From: Papilionanthe hookeriana x Papilionanthe teres
Taxonomy: Eukaryota > Streptophyta > Magnoliopsida > Asparagales > Orchidaceae
Direction of reading: 5' to 3'
DNA: 64,000 nucleotides
Assembly: GCA_022702705.1 (NCBI GenBank)
Contig: CM040423.1
Location: 43,907,575-43,971,574 of the forward strand
A model generated the notes under the pieces. The model was not told the DNA's origin. It worked only from the letters and a program-made list of their open reading frames with translations, and did not search any database. Numbering within the stretch: the first letter of the stretch is position 1; each line of letters opens with the position of its first letter. Made by a program: the position numbers and the translations under genes. Of this stretch, positions 49,047 to 63,084 are shown piece by piece.

Positions 49047-52000
49047 TTTTGGTGAACCTAATATCCCTTTATAAGATTTTGTTAAATTATCTCTTGCACC
49101 GCAAAAAATTAAATGCATGTTAATACTTTAACAAATAAAATGCTGCTTGAGTTTGGTTGTATTAGCATTTCGGCTTTGGAAGGCAATTTAGCTGGATCTG
49201 AATTTTATCAACATTTAATTATTCCTCTTAGTTATATAAATCTTTGGGTTTAAAGGATGGCTTTGTTTGAAAAATCAAGCTGTTGAAAGTATTAAAGAGC
49301 GTTGATCTTAGTAGTTGGTGATTTATTGACAGTTGTCTGCCCATTTTGGAAACACTTAATAATGCTTCAAAGAGGACACTCAATCAGATCTATATGCTAT
49401 TAATTGTTCTTCTCATTCTAAGCCAGGACTCATCCTTCAGCATTCATAAACTGGTATTACTTAGTTGATTTTCAATGCTCACCCTTCCACTTATACTTCT
49501 ATTAAATTTATTTGTACTTTTAGATACTTCCTAGTGTGGCATGGTATGAGGAATGCTTAGTGCATCATATATCTCTTGGATCTTTGATGGTTTTAGTTCT
49601 CATTAGAACTGTTAAGCATAATCTCTCCAAGCTAAGGGTAGTTTTTGCCACTCTTTTTGTTATTTGCTCATTTACTCATTAATTTTGCAATAATTTTTTT
49701 ATGAATTATAGAATGCCTAACCATGTTCTATAATTATACATCAATTTTTCTCTTTTTATGAAACATCCTGCAATTAAAACTTCTAAACTCGAATTTGTTG
49801 GAACTAGAAATACATTTTCTTGGTATTTTTTTCTCTATAATTACTGCTTGTTTTATCAATGAGGCTTTTAGAATGCCATTATGAACAAAAGTAGTACTGC
49901 TTTATTCCTGGAGCTTATTTCTATGTTTATTTAAATTGTTAACATGTAAGTTGTGACAATGGTTTTGTGATGTAATTTATACTGGAGCATGTTGTGAAAA
50001 TTTTGATAGTCTTCTACTTTGTATCCATAGGCACTTATCATTGTATAAGATAGTTCATATTGACGCAGCTCTCGTAGCATGTAACTGAGTGTGTATGATT
50101 TATAGCAGAAAGTTATTGTACTGACAATACATGTTAACCGTATTTTCATTTTTTTGTTGTGATCGTTTTATGTTTTAATAATATTTTGGATGATTAAAAG
50201 AGAGATTTTCCGGTTTGCAATTTTCTTTACTTTGTTTGTAAATGCAAAAACTCAATTTAATGTCATATGTATGAATTCCTTGTACGATGAAGGTAAAGTT
50301 TAGCCGGTAAAGTTCAATGATCCAAATGATTGGTGGATATGACTGTAGTCTGGTAACATAACTTTTATTTATTATATGTTCAAATATTTAAAATTTATGA
50401 ATCTAAACACTTGTGGGGTTTTTCATATTTTGTAATTATCATTTTTAAAATAGCACCTAGACACTTAATTTGTTAGGATTTAGTGCAGACAAATATAAGG
50501 TAATCTCATTATAATCTTAATCCTCTCGATCAACCATTTATAGCTTCTCAGCTTCTTATTTACAATCATTTGTTGTTGTTATTCCCGTTTTCCATTGCAT
50601 TTGGTGCAAATTTTAGTTTTCTGATTTCAATCAATTTCTGAACTGGGAATCGTAGGCAATGAACAGTTCTGACCCTAATTGGCACAAGAAGCAGAACTAA
50701 ACCACACAAACATTAGAGAGCACAATTTGTTCCATAAATGAATCATCACCATAGGCATTTTACTATTGAATTAATATTAAAAAAAAAAAATGATTCAAAT
50801 GATTCCAACTAAAGTAGCATCAATGCCCACAGTGGCAACTTACAAGAAGTTCTATTAAAAGTTAATGTCTTCTTTTCAATTTGAATTTATTTTTCAAAAT
50901 TTTGTATTGTTTAATTGAAAAGTAAAATTTTTTATATTTATGGTTTTAAATTCTCAAGTGCTTGTCAGGATGCCTATCTTCGTACAAATTGTCCGGCCAT
51001 ATTGGCCAATATTGCACCTCATGCGCTTAGATTATTGTCATATGCATCCCGGAGGCTCATTAGCCTTTTTGACATGTTCGCACGAAAGTATGTGCTTTTT
51101 GTGATTTCTCTATTTCTTATGTCTTTGCTGGAAAATTTTACATTTTCCAATATGATTTCATATAGATTTTGTGATTTGTTGATGCAATGCTGCAGTAAAA
51201 TTGTCTTAGAGGCTTTGATTTATTATAATATTCAAGGTACACAAAATTAGCTGAAATGACGAATGATAAATGTTTCAATGTTTTTATTGGCCGATCCGGA
51301 GGAGGAATGATAGCTGAGGATATGATAATTTTGCCATATTCTGTAAAAAAAATTTGATCCATACAACAATCCTTTTCTGTCTGTACGTTTTATATCTTAT
51401 TATTCCTTATTGACTGGAACTTAAAATTAATTACAGTCAAGAGATCTTTATATTTACGCCGAAATTTTAAGAATTCTGCTGGAAATTTTGATGCCATTCT
51501 CACGTATGCTTTGCCATAGAATCCAGAGTTATGTTCTTCGACAACAAGTATTTGCCTTTTGTGGTTTCTGTAAGGTGCTTAAATACTTATTTTCATCAAT
51601 TGCTTGTAACACATGTTGTGTATGCTATAATGCACAGATAGGAGGTGTTCAAACGTTCAAAAATCATCCAAAATTCGATGTGCTTGAAACAGTTGCTATA
51701 TTTTTCTATATAAAGTTCTTGAATCTTAAAAAAAAAAAATTTACTGTTTCATATGAAGTTTTGCATTGTTTCATTTGTTAATTTTTTCAATTATTTTGAT
51801 TGTAAGGTTCTGGATTTCCTTAACAGTCGCACGGGCATGCAGCAAATGGATGGGATGGTCTGTGGGAAAAGTCCTTTTGTTCATCATCATAAATTGTCGT
51901 TCATGGCGTGGTGATGGGACGAAGGTATGTGTAAGCTCCACGGCATTATTTCAATTTGATCTTCTTTGCCTTCTAAAGGCACATATTTGTTTTACTATAA

Positions 52001-52337
52001 TATTATCTAATTTGGTACTGAAACTTTTAACAGATTTTTACTCAACTGATTCTTGTTTGATTCATTAAGTTAACGACCATAAAAAATAACAAAAGAAAAG
52101 AAAAACAAAACAAAAGCAACAACACAAAAACTTTTTAGCCTGACTAATGAATTGAACACAATTTGTGCTCGGCTTGATTACAACACCATTCTACATCTAT
52201 TCCCTCTATAAGCTTTTTTGAGACTTGCTTCATTTCTTCTTTCAAATGAAACTTTCTATAGTTTTTAAGGCCACTGCCATTATCAATTTATCTATGGCAA
52301 TGTGCTGTAGAAAAAATTAAGTAAAAATAGAATTTTA

Positions 52338-52590
52338 GGAAATTTACGTACATACCACATAATTCTTGTGTATTTACGTATGAAACACCTGAACTTTCAA
52401 ATTTACAGTTATAATACTTATGAACATAAACTTATGCATGAAAAAAAGAGTATTTTGTTTTTAAAAAGAAGGAAACAGGGGTGTTTTTTATGTAACGATA
52501 AAGGTTTGGGTGTTATGTGTATAAATATGAAAGTTTAGATGTTAGACATGCTTTTACTTAACGATTGTGTGGTATGTATGTAAATGTCCC
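52338..52590. mobile_element. MITE-like element, intact (copy B)
   Basis: Ends GGAAATTTACGTACATACCA and, reversed, GGGACATTTACATACATACC form imperfect inverted repeats of about 60 bp; the middle is A/T-rich. It is the uninterrupted version of the element split in copy A. It contains the empty AATAC target at 52,413-52,417. Confidence 0.55.
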
Positions 52591-52871
52591 TTGTATTTAT
52601 TTTTTATCCTTACTGTCTTAGCAGGCATGTAATTGGAGTTATTTCATGCTTATTATTTCACTTGGTATTTAACTTTTTTATTGTATTTCTTGTAACTTAA
52701 TTGTATTTCACTTCTTGTTGTTGCTGTATTGTATTTCTTGTAACTTGAACCAGTCTTACATTCAACACAGGTGCTATCAATTTGTTTCCAGTGGACTTAC
52801 CTGCATTCGGGAGTATTATTCAGCAATTTGTTTTCTTTTATATTAAAAATAATAAATTAAGATTCTATTAA

Positions 52872-53785
52872 TTATAACATCATTACATAAAATATTCGAT
52901 GGTGTCAATCTTACATCACGGCACCCCTTTTTCAACATAAAAAAAATATGGCGTTTGAATAGAATTTTAAAGCTTAGCACGATATCACCTAACAATTGTT
53001 GCGAACAAAAATCAATGGTCATTGTGGACAACATCCAATGTCACTTGTAAATTATTAATAAGGATAGGTGGCGTCCTTCATTCCTCAGTTGATGGCTTTT
53101 GAACCAAATTCCTGGCTACTTGATCCCCTTCTTATTAGAAGAATGATTGTGATAAGGCTTTATGACCATATTAAGGTTGAAAATGGATATGATATTTATT
53201 TTATAATGCAAAAATCTAATATAGAGTTTATGGTATAAATTTTAGACTTTTAGAGGGACGTAGTGGCGGAAGAATCAAGCCTCGCTCAATTTGAACTTAT
53301 TTGGGTTAATTTAGTTTTGCCTTTTCAAGAATGAGTTTGAAGAAAGATAAATGACAGGAGATAACTATAAAGAGTTATTTTAAGATATATAAATGTGATA
53401 TAAAGCATTTTGTGCACTTTCAAAAGGTCTAAGAGCTTATGAGATGGTGGAGATCACAACTAAGTGCAGATAAGTCTTATTATGGCTAAGAGTGTTTATA
53501 TGGGTTTTAGGATAGTTTTGATATTTTGGATTATGTTGTCTGTTCTTAAGAGATGTATAAAAAGTAGGAGAATATATGGTAGATGTTATGTACTGGATGA
53601 CGACCATTTCCATAGCAAATAATAAGGTCAACTATTGAGCTCCAACACAAGGGAATAGTTTCTCCAAATTCTTAATCCATTTTTTTTAAAGGTATGCATT
53701 CTGCATTAAAATAACAGAAAGAAAGTTACAATAAAAACGGCCCACTATGCCCAAAAAAGAAACTTGAAAACCTATGCCCCTCCAG
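52872..53785. other. AT-rich spacer, no gene seen (copy B)
   Basis: Counterpart of 23,560-24,440; no recognised feature. Confidence 0.5.
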
Positions 53786-53789
53786 CATT

Positions 53790-55070
53790 TACAAAAGGGT
53801 CAATATCCACCTGTATGATCAAAAAAGAGGACCTTGCTCATAAACATGACACAAGACAAAATCACGATCAAGGACTTTCTTTGCACAAGTATGGGTAACT
53901 ATATTGTTTTCTCTATTGGTATGAAGGAACAAAACTTGCTTGAGTATAAGCAAGTCACCTATATTAGGATTATCGGGAATGTTATGTTGCCGTGCCTTCT
54001 TGTCCAAGGTGCTTCTAAGGAAATTAATGGCGTTGTAGTTATCTCCCTCGATAATGAGCCCCTTACCTTCAGTTATCCAATCTTCAAGAAGGTCCCAAAA
54101 AACAAAACCTCCTCCAACTCTACATGTGTTTTGTACCGGTGGTGACACTTGCGGCTCAAAGCCACTAAAAGTTGTCCCAACTTGTCACGAAAAATGATCC
54201 CAGTTGCCACAAGGTTGGAAGAAAGAAGGGTCTCGTCGATGTTAAATTTGATCCAACCCAGAATGGGAGGGCGCCAAGAAGAGTGTTGTAATAGCCACAA
54301 AGGTTGGTTAGCACCCTAGTGCTTCAGTGTTGGAAGAAAGTGGAGTCAGAGAGGACCTCCAACAAATTAGAAGCAATTGTAATAGGAGGGTTTTGCCTCT
54401 TGGCATGCTTTTTGGGATTTCTGACGCTACAACAATGGTTAACAACATTTCAAAACAGCCACGCTGATGTGATGCTACACATCTTGATGCCATGGAAATG
54501 CGAAATAATCTCATCAAAACTGTGGTAGTTGGGCATTGAGAAGCCCCACATTTTAAGCTTATAAACACTGCAATAAGAATAAGCAGTGAGTCAAAATATG
54601 GTCCTTGTTTTCCACTCCATCACATCCCAACAGGCATTGTTGGGATTCGGTGGAACCACAGGAAGCAAACCAACCATTAGTTAAGATCGCATCCTTTCTC
54701 ATCCACCACCAAACAAATTTCTCCCTGGGCCGTAATTTGAGCGCAACAAGCCACCTGTGTGTGTCTTTGAGCTCATACTTAGCTTGGAATGCTTTGGTTG
54801 TAATGGTTTTACCAGCAAGCTTTTTGAACATCTCTGGCACATCCTTGGGTTGGTTCCTCTCCATGGGGTTGCGAATGATAATATTGCATAAGTCTTCCCA
54901 AAAAAACCCTTGAAGCTTCTCCCCATCCAATTCACAATTGTTGAAGAATGCGTAGACAATGAGATGTTCATCCAAGGAATCATTAATGAAAGTTAGCTAG
55001 AGAGTTAACGGGTGGTCCCAGATCAATTGCTAGGCTAAGACATTAATGTCCTCACCATTTGCAACTTTCC
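53790..55070 (-). pseudogene. L1-type LINE relic: zf-RVT and RNase H domains (copy B)
   Basis: Same domain order as 24,460-25,760. Here the zf-RVT part is readable in one 138-codon frame (54,559-54,975) and the RNase H part at 54,300-53,819. A one-base change in an A-run truncates the end relative to copy A. Dead fragment. Confidence 0.75.
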
Positions 55071-56297
55071 ATCTTATAATTTTAGTCAGACTATTTTCCC
55101 CCATCCCGCAATATGTTCTAGGAGATTGAATCACTCATTTTACCCCATAGATCCATTCCATAATTATTGGCCAATAGTTTATGCATTAGAGTATTAGTTT
55201 GCATGAGAAAGTTCAGGCGAGCCTTGCTCTAAGAGATTGAATCACTCATTTTAATATTGAATTTTACTATTTATATAGAGAAATTATAAATTTCAGGAGA
55301 TGATAGTTTATTTTAAGAGTTGTTTAAGATTTCGTATACACACAAATTCTACAAAAAGAAATGAACCATAATTTTCTACACGAAAAAATGAGAAAAAAAA
55401 AGCAATGAAGACCTATTCAATAAGAAATAGTTTTGCTATAATTAGTCAAATATTTTGAAGTTCACACTTTTAAAAAAAAAGAAGGCATAGATAAAATGTA
55501 ATACACTTGGGATATGAGATCCCTTCTTATGGTGGTAATAAGAAGAGTTTAAGATGTTTATCATTAGATTGTGAGTGTTAGATTGTATCTTTTGTGAATT
55601 TTCTTCTTGAATATCAAAAATAACAACTTAGATTATAAAATTTTTAATTCTCATAAAAAAAAGATAAAAAGTTATTTTTTCTCATAAATTCAAAATGAAT
55701 AATCATCTCGTAAAATCATTTTTTTTAATTTGTTATAATTCTTTTTTTTAAGATAATATATGCTGGGGACAATAGAATTATTTGGCCAAATAAGTCACCT
55801 TACAAACGAACATTAAATAGTTAGGAAATTTACTTGCAAACCACACAATTCTTATGAATTTACACATCTAACACTTAATGGTTAATTTTGTAGCACTCTA
55901 ATTTTTTAAAATGTTTTTAAATCTAATAGGCATATATTAGTAATTTTTTTCTACTTAGTATTTTATACTAGAAAATAAACTTATAGCCCCTTTAAATTTA
56001 TCTAATTAATTTATGTGCATCATTAGGTAAAATTTATATCTCTGCCATTGTTCATCCAAGCTTACTTGTTAATTGTCAGTTGTTAAACATTATTTACATA
56101 TTATTAATCACTTAGGTTGACATAAATCATATATTATTTGCTTGTGCTTAGATCAAGAACTTGCTTGATCACTCATTATTTCAACATTTGAATCTCAATA
56201 ACTCATTAATTGATGATGACAAATTATTACCATATTTATTTCAAAATAATTGTCATAATCTTTCCAATTTAAATTCCTCGCAAAAAAATATAATAAA
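55071..56297. other. AT-rich spacer (copy B)
   Basis: Counterpart of 25,761-26,985, with the same MITE-end-like stretch at 55,824-55,885. No gene. Confidence 0.45.
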
Positions 56298-56393
56298 TGG
56301 GTTGATGAAGTGAATCAAGCATCATCTAATATTGAATTTGCTAGAGTATTAGATTCTCTGGAATATATATTTAAGCAGAAGATTGGACCATTG
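56298..56393 (+). pseudogene. Short protein relic, GRF-finger tail (copy B)
   Basis: Frame reads WVDEVNQASSNIEFARVLDS, including the tryptophan lost in copy A. Confidence 0.45.
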
Positions 56394-58269
56394 TGAATGT
56401 TTGCTCGTAAGTTGGGGAAGACTCTCAGGTGCCTTGGAAGGCTGTGCAGTCGCCAGTGATATCCACGTGATGCTAGGATTACAAACGAGGAATCAGATGC
56501 TTCTACCAATGAAGTTGAAGCTCCACTAACCCCAAGTGATTGACACGGGGCTAGGGCGCCGGCCGACTATATTAGGCTGGCGGATGAATCGACAAAACCG
56601 AGTCGGAGATTGCGGGTTCAGCTCGGCTGTCTGAATTGAGCGACGACCGCCGGTCCCTTTCCCTTTTCTTTTTATGTTTTCTACTTGTTTGGAGTCCTTT
56701 TTTATTTGTTGTTTTAGAGAATTAGGGTTATGTTTTATTTTGATTGCTTGTTTCGATTCTCCTTGGAGTCTCCTCCCTTGTTAGGGTTTTATCTGATGAT
56801 GGTTGATGCTTCGGCTATAGCTTGCTCCAAGGTATTGTTGCATCCTCTTCTATTCTCCTGCCTACTCTTCCTTGCCCTACATTTGCCGCCGACCACCCCT
56901 ACTCCTTAAAGCTGGCTCGCCGCCCCTTTACATGCAACAATGCTTGCTATCCAACCCATACGGTTGCCAACGAACATTTGTCGCCTCTTTGCTCGCAGCG
57001 ATTCTTGGTGTCCACCTATCCAGCCATCACCCTGCTTTCAACTGGCCCTTACCAACAACTTTCCTTACTGTCTTTCTCCTCCAGCCCTCAAGCTATCGAC
57101 TAGATCCCCTTCTCAATCTACTGTATAACCACCAACCCTTCCCCTTCCCCTTGTCTGTTTCGCCAACGCCACCACCGCCCCCGAATCTTCTCGTCCGACC
57201 CTGACAAAGGCTGTTGTTCTGTCATATTTGCATTTTGAGTTGTGTTATAACCCAAATCCATTTTCTTAATAAAATTTGATTATCATTTCCGTTGCTTGAA
57301 CTAGTTTCAATATCACAATGTTTTAGAAAGACATCGGTATATTGGCGGTATATATGACTATATTGTATTTTTTCTCTTAAATGAATTATATTTTGTGCTC
57401 GTCTGTATGAGAAACAATAGATTATGATATTGTGTATCTTAATAGTTTGAAATTTTTTGTTCTAAAGGATCTACCTTATTTTAGAAAATGATGTTGTAAT
57501 GGTGTGTTGCAGCGGTGTCACATATGCTTATATTGTGTTTTTTTTCACAAACTAAACAAGTGAAGTTTATCAAATGAATTATATTATTTTCCAATAATAA
57601 TTCGTGATTATATATGGTTAACAACATTTCAAAACAATACATTGAACAAATGAGGTAAAATAAATTGACCCCAACAATAAAACATGATTACATATGGTTT
57701 AAACATGAGTGATAATGCAATGCACCCATTTGTACATCCAATTTCTTATGCCAAGAGGAATTGAATAAAACTTAAAAAAATTAAACAATAATCAATAAAT
57801 GCAGTCATTTGTAAACATTGTATTTTTTTTTGTTGCCTAGATGTCTTACTTTTTGAATTCATCATTTTTGGTTTGCTTGTTTCGCTTTGTTGAAAAATCC
57901 TAAACATTTTGTAATAAACAACTTCATGAGTTTAGCAAAAAAATCGAAAAATTTTTAGAAATACCTTTAGTAAGGATGAAACGAATTACCTTGACGAGAT
58001 GTGCTAAATGCTAAGCTTCGCAACTCTCTTTCGAAAATCCTAAGATACTTGGGAAACTCAGAGAGCGCTATTGAAAAACCCTGTACAGAAAACACGTAAC
58101 GGAAAACCCTAAAACTGAATGAAAAAAAAATAGTGGTGCAAGTATTTGAATTTGTTATTCTTTTTTTTCAAATTTCGGGCTTGTTTTGGGCTAGATTCAG
58201 CTTACCGCCAAATATAACCTTTTTTTATCAGCTGAATTGGGTCCAACTGAAAGAACATGTGTCATAATG
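56394..58269. other. Unassigned spacer (copy B)
   Basis: Counterpart of 27,081-28,950. Overlapping C-rich ORFs at 56,822-57,204 are split by indels relative to copy A. No recognised gene. Confidence 0.4.
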
Positions 58270-58775
58270 CTATTGGAGTCCGGACGTTAATCTAAATGCG
58301 GGCATTGGACTACATGTTTTCTCCTTTTTCACACACATTTTTCTTGAAACTAAAGCCCACTCAATCTCATTCTTATCTCCCTCATCCACTTGAAACCGGA
58401 GCCCGGAAACAACTTCCGTGTCTTCCCTCTGCCGTATCTTTTTTATCCTCGCAAAACCCGAAGCCAACAAACACCTCTCGCTGCTCCGGCTGCTCCTTCA
58501 CTCCCGCCAACGCTGCTACTCCGACGAAGCCCATAGCCCCAGTTGCACTCCCACGGCAACGCCACTTCTCTCTCTCTTCTCTGCTTCACCTCCCCTTGCT
58601 TTTCTGTGACCGTACTCCCTTTGGCAACCCCCTTATATACCCGACGTCAAGCCTCTCATAAAACTTGTTGTCTCCCACTCAATCCAATTGAGATTCAAAT
58701 GGATTTCAACAAAAAGTTATATATAGTGGGAGTAAAGAGAGCAGTAGAAAGGGTCAATATCAGTTTTTGACGGGT
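58270..58775 (+). other. Pyrimidine-rich segment with TATATA-like motif (copy B)
   Basis: Counterpart of 28,956-29,460; TATA-like CTTATATACCCG near 58,631. An extra C in the middle splits the ORF seen in copy A, which argues against coding. Confidence 0.25.
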
Positions 58776-58899
58776 AGGTTTATCTACCTGTCGTATATTA
58801 GATCTGATATCGATTACTTTGTCAGCATTATAAATCAACATATGAATAGTTCGAATGAATGATATTTGGATGATTTACAGAATATTGAGATTTCTTAAA

Positions 58900-59414
58900 A
58901 AGGCGCCTACAAAAGTTTAGTGTTTAAGAAGTCGGACAACAGGAAGATAGAAATTTATATTATTGAGTCGACGGATAGTAGTCCATTTACCTAAGTACGA
59001 GAAAATCTTGTCACCTAAAGGAGCAAGAAGCAAGCACTTGTCTCTAGAAGCGAGTGCAAAGTTTGAGTAGTAGCCTAGGAGGCACTTGCTTTAGGAATTT
59101 GTGCAGGAATGTGGATCTAAAGGTTACTAAGTGAGTTGGGATACTTCTTGATCAATTCCATAAGATGTTATGTGATAGCCAAGTCGTCATTAATATCACA
59201 AATAATCTTGCGCATCATGACAGGACCAAATACATTGATATTGATAGACATTTTATCTCTGAAAATGTCAATGGAGGCATTATTTGCTTAGTCTACATTA
59301 CGACTCATCTTCAAATCGCTAATGTTTTCACTAAATCTCTACCTCCGGACAACTTCATCTGATTTGAATACCAAGTTGGGCCTTTACAACATCTATGCCC
59401 AGCTTGAGGGGAGT
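58900..59414 (+). pseudogene. Ty1/copia RNase H relic (copy B)
   Basis: Same relic as 29,590-30,098: CDSQVVINITNN, RTKYIDIDRHFI and IANVFTKSLPP, followed by a GAGGGGAGT polypurine-type tract just before the LTR. An extra base near 59,358 breaks the frame. Confidence 0.85.
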
Positions 59415-59608
59415 TGAATTTTGAGTTCCATGTTTTAGTGTTATTCGTTTTTGTTGTGTCATATTTCTTTCCGTCATGAGTTAGTATATCTTTGGTAAGT
59501 TGTAATGATTGTAATTAAGCTTGTTCTAGTCGTCTTATTATATAAGGAGAACGGTTATAATTTTATTATTGAGAAATAAGAGAATATGATTTTTTCCACG
59601 TTTCTACA
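59415..59608 (+). repeat. 194-bp copia 3' LTR (copy B)
   Basis: Identical in length and ends (TG...CA) to 30,099-30,292, with the same TTATATAAGG promoter motif. Confidence 0.72.
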
Positions 59609-62600
59609 TGCTTCAATATATAGTTGTGATGGAATGAAATATATAATGAATTGATTTTGCATTATGTTTTATGTTTGCAATGTGTTAGATAAAGCTTGAT
59701 TGTCTTCTTCTTATAGAAGACGTCGTATTCCTTTTAATTAATATATGTTTACCTTTCCATTTATTTGGATTTATTGGGAAATGAATTTCGTGATTATTCT
59801 TGTAATTGAACTTTATTTGTGAGATTGTTCTTTCTTGTATCTTATTTTCTTTCCTTTTTTCTTTTTTTTGCAAATTGTATCACTCGGCTCGTTACATTTT
59901 GTACTTGTTCAAGTTTACTTTTATTTATTTGTTTGTTTGTTTTCAAAGATTTTATTTGTTGAATTCAACTCTTTTTGAAATATTATGTTGGAAATTTAAA
60001 TTTTATTTTCTTTTGAATTATTTTAGGTGATTTATCTTTCATCGTAGTTTTTAATTTTGGATGGGATCTTTCTTTTTTAAAAGTTAAAAAGTAATTCAAA
60101 CATTTGTGACTAGTAAAGAGCGCCATTTAGATGCCACAAAAATAATATTGTATGATCTACAATGCAAAGACGATAGTTGCCAACCTAAAATCATGTGTCG
60201 GGTTAGTTCTCATGATAATTGAATTTTTGGCCCTTCATAAGCTTCTGGGTCTTGAGAACAAATGATCTTGTCATATGAATATATTAATTTTGGGGTGGAA
60301 GACTATGTTTTCATTAAATCCATCAGGCGGTCTACATCTATCAACTTGAATGTGATGACAATGAATTCATAGTGCGTGTCCTAACTTCTAAACATTGACA
60401 TTGGGTTTTCTGCTTTCCTTGATATCGAGTTGTTGGTAAATAGACCTCAATTCATCTCTGAGAACACCTGGACTCTCTCAAGTTGTTCGAAAAGGTCATA
60501 AATGATTAGGGACGAACCTCCCACAAGTTAACCCATTGCAAAGTGTTCGTCGTCTTAGCAAGTATATGTTGTGCAGGTATTGATCAATGTGGCGCTTACC
60601 ACTCTTGAAACATTGGGGTTTTTGCTTTTGTTACTATTAGTTGTTCCTTCTTTTATCTCTTTTCTTTCTTCTCATATTGATCTTGCAGCTTTTGGTCATT
60701 CTCTATTTGCATTAATCTCCCATTAGGCCCTCCTAGTTTTCGATATAAAATGTTAATAATTGAAATAGATGACAGCTTTGCTCCATTGTTGGCATCATGA
60801 TGGACAACTAAAAAGTTAGTTTTGGCAAATGATCTTCTACTTTGTCACCTTATGTATGTGTATATGGACTTGGTGTGAAAGGCATCTGTCAAAGTCATCC
60901 CATGAAAATAATTATATTTTTTTTGTTATGTTTATGTTCTAATATTATTAGGAGGAAATAAGATTTGCTTTAGCCAGTTATATTTTTTGGAGCTGATTAA
61001 TTACTAATTTTATTCTAAGCTTACTAATATTTTATTATTTTAACCATTTTTTTCTCCCATTAATCAGGATTAGCGACAAATAACATTTGTGCTGCAATGT
61101 TTTGATGCTTCTTTGCCCCCATTTGTTACTTGATGGATGGAGCAATGAAATAAACTAAGAAGAAAGCTTGGGACTGAGTTCATATCCCGCGGCTCCATAT
61201 CAAACTCTGATGCAATATTCTCTTCAAAACATCATTTTTCTTATTTATAGGTCTATTTGTTTTTACATTTTTAATGTATTCCAAAAAATAAATTGTACTG
61301 ACAATAAAATTGTGATATTTGTTTTTTTTTATATATATCAATTTATTTTATTTGTTTTAATTTGTGTTTGTTTTGGTTTCCACAAGCTTGATCTTTTCAC
61401 TTATTACAATATTAAGTTTGTCAAATTGGGAATGCTCCTTCTCAAGCAAAGGTGAAGCGGTATAAATATACAAATCAAAAGCTTGCTTTAATTTGTAAGT
61501 ACATGAGAATTGTATGGTATTTTTGTAAATATTCTCTTTCTTTAATTATTATGAATAATTATATGAAAAAAACTCTATGCCTTGCATGTTAATCATCATT
61601 TCATTGATTTTAGGTATGTTTGAGCAGCTTTTTAGCTATATTTTTTTTATGTTTATAAATATAATAGGCATATACTAGTAATTTTGTAGCTCTACTACGA
61701 CCCAATCACAATCATGTTCAGGATGTTGATGTAAATAAATTTTCGAGATTGTAATGAAGGTTGCTACCTTCATCAAAGAATACTTCAAAAATAGTATTCA
61801 GTCACTTTCATCTAACTTTGATGAATCTCAAAAAGATGAGGAGTTTGACAATCATTCCAATGAATTGCTCCACAAACATATTTATAAAACTCATCAAAAG
61901 TATGAATAATGCCTTGTAAGAGTGAATAAAATCAAGTAGGTGACTGTCATTATCTTTTTTGTAGGATAATAATGCTTATCAAAAGCATAAAGATAAAAAA
62001 ATAACAAAGTGATCAAATAATAATTAGAAACTTACTATTCTTTAGTAAGTTTCTAATAATGACAAAATGACAAAAATGTTATATGGTTCAGTATGAGCTC
62101 CCAAAATCTCATGGCAACAAAGTGATCAAATAATAATTTTTTTTTAAAAAAAAAAGACTGGTAAAGAGATAATAGTTTAAATAAAATAAAAAATGAGGAT
62201 AGAAATTCTATTTTTCCCTTTATTAATAGCTAAGAGAAAAATAGTTATCTAGTGCTAAAACTTAGAAACTTACTATTGCTATTATTTATAAAGTTAAAAG
62301 GGCATGGTCACAAACATAGATTTATATCTGTATTATTTTACAAGATATCTTAAGGTTTACAAAATATATAAAAGCTCAAAAGAATTAAACAAATCTTATT
62401 GTAACACTTACAATAGTAACAGTAGGATATCTCAATCATATCACTATGTGAGATTAAATTGAAAAGAATTAACAACATGAGTTAATTAAGAATCTTTAGT
62501 CACCTCTTATTCTTTCAAATGTTATAATATTAATTTTATGTATTCAGATTGAAGAAGATTTGCTTGTCTATTACTTGTATATTATTAAATTGCTGCTTAT

Positions 62601-62636
62601 TACTTGTATATTATTCTGCATTACTATCTTTCAATT

Positions 62637-62640
<4 letters not shown>
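59609..62640. other. AT-rich spacer (copy B)
   Basis: No confident gene. 61,325-61,848 does not match copy A; near 61,755-61,905 one frame reads FIKEYFKNSIQSLSSNFDES, then KDEEFDNHSNELLHKH, an unassigned possible exon remnant. Confidence 0.4.
62023..62057. repeat. Perfect 15-bp hairpin unique to copy B
   Basis: Arms ATTAGAAACTTACTA and TAGTAAGTTTCTAAT flank a 5-bp loop. It sits in about 75 bp absent from copy A. One arm's sequence occurs again at about 62,264, and ACAAAGTGATCAAATAATAA flanks the block at about 62,005 and 62,117, pointing to a local template-switch event. Confidence 0.85.

Positions 62641-62689
<49 letters not shown>
62641..62689. repeat. (TA)n microsatellite (copy B)
   Basis: About 24 uninterrupted TA units, counterpart of 33,646-33,701. 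Confidence 0.95.
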
Positions 62690-62692
<3 letters not shown>

Positions 62693-62769
62693 TTTCTATG
62701 CTTTTTAGATAAAAACACTTTATAAATGCAAATAAATTGAAAGAAACATTAAAAAATCTTTTATTAATA

Positions 62770-63084
62770 TTAATTTATTATTTGTACAGGAATTAATAGA
62801 AATGCATAAATAGGAACGACTGGAACATCCACGTCCATCGGATCATCCACCTCTTCCTCCGTCGGAACATCCACGTCCATCGGATCATCCACCTCCTCCG
62901 TCGGATCATCCACGTCCATTGGATCATCCCGCTCCTCCAGAGGCATAGGTATCGCAGCGTCGCCATTGTCATGCGACGTCTTGAGCCGTTTACAGGCGCG
63001 CTCTTCTACCTCCCCATCGTCGATCAACTCGAACTTTCTCTTCTTCTTATTCAGCTCCAAACTGTAAACCTTCTCCATCTCCAT
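62770..63084 (-). CDS. Hypothetical acidic repeat protein, 104 residues (copy B)
   Basis: Same start, basic clusters (NKKKRK, CKRLKT) and DDPMDVD repeats as the copy A ORF at 33,782-34,108. Differences are in-frame: a 12-base deletion near 62,943 and several codon changes (A to V at residue 6, S to C at residue 31). The upstream 63,090-63,380 segment is shared. Function unknown; coding status unproven. Confidence 0.4.
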   Translation of the reverse strand: MEMEKVYSLELNKKKRKFELIDDGEVEERACKRLKTSHDNGDAAIPMPLEERDDPMDVDDPTEEVDDPMDVDVPTEEEVDDPMDVDVPVVPIYAFLLIPVQIIN

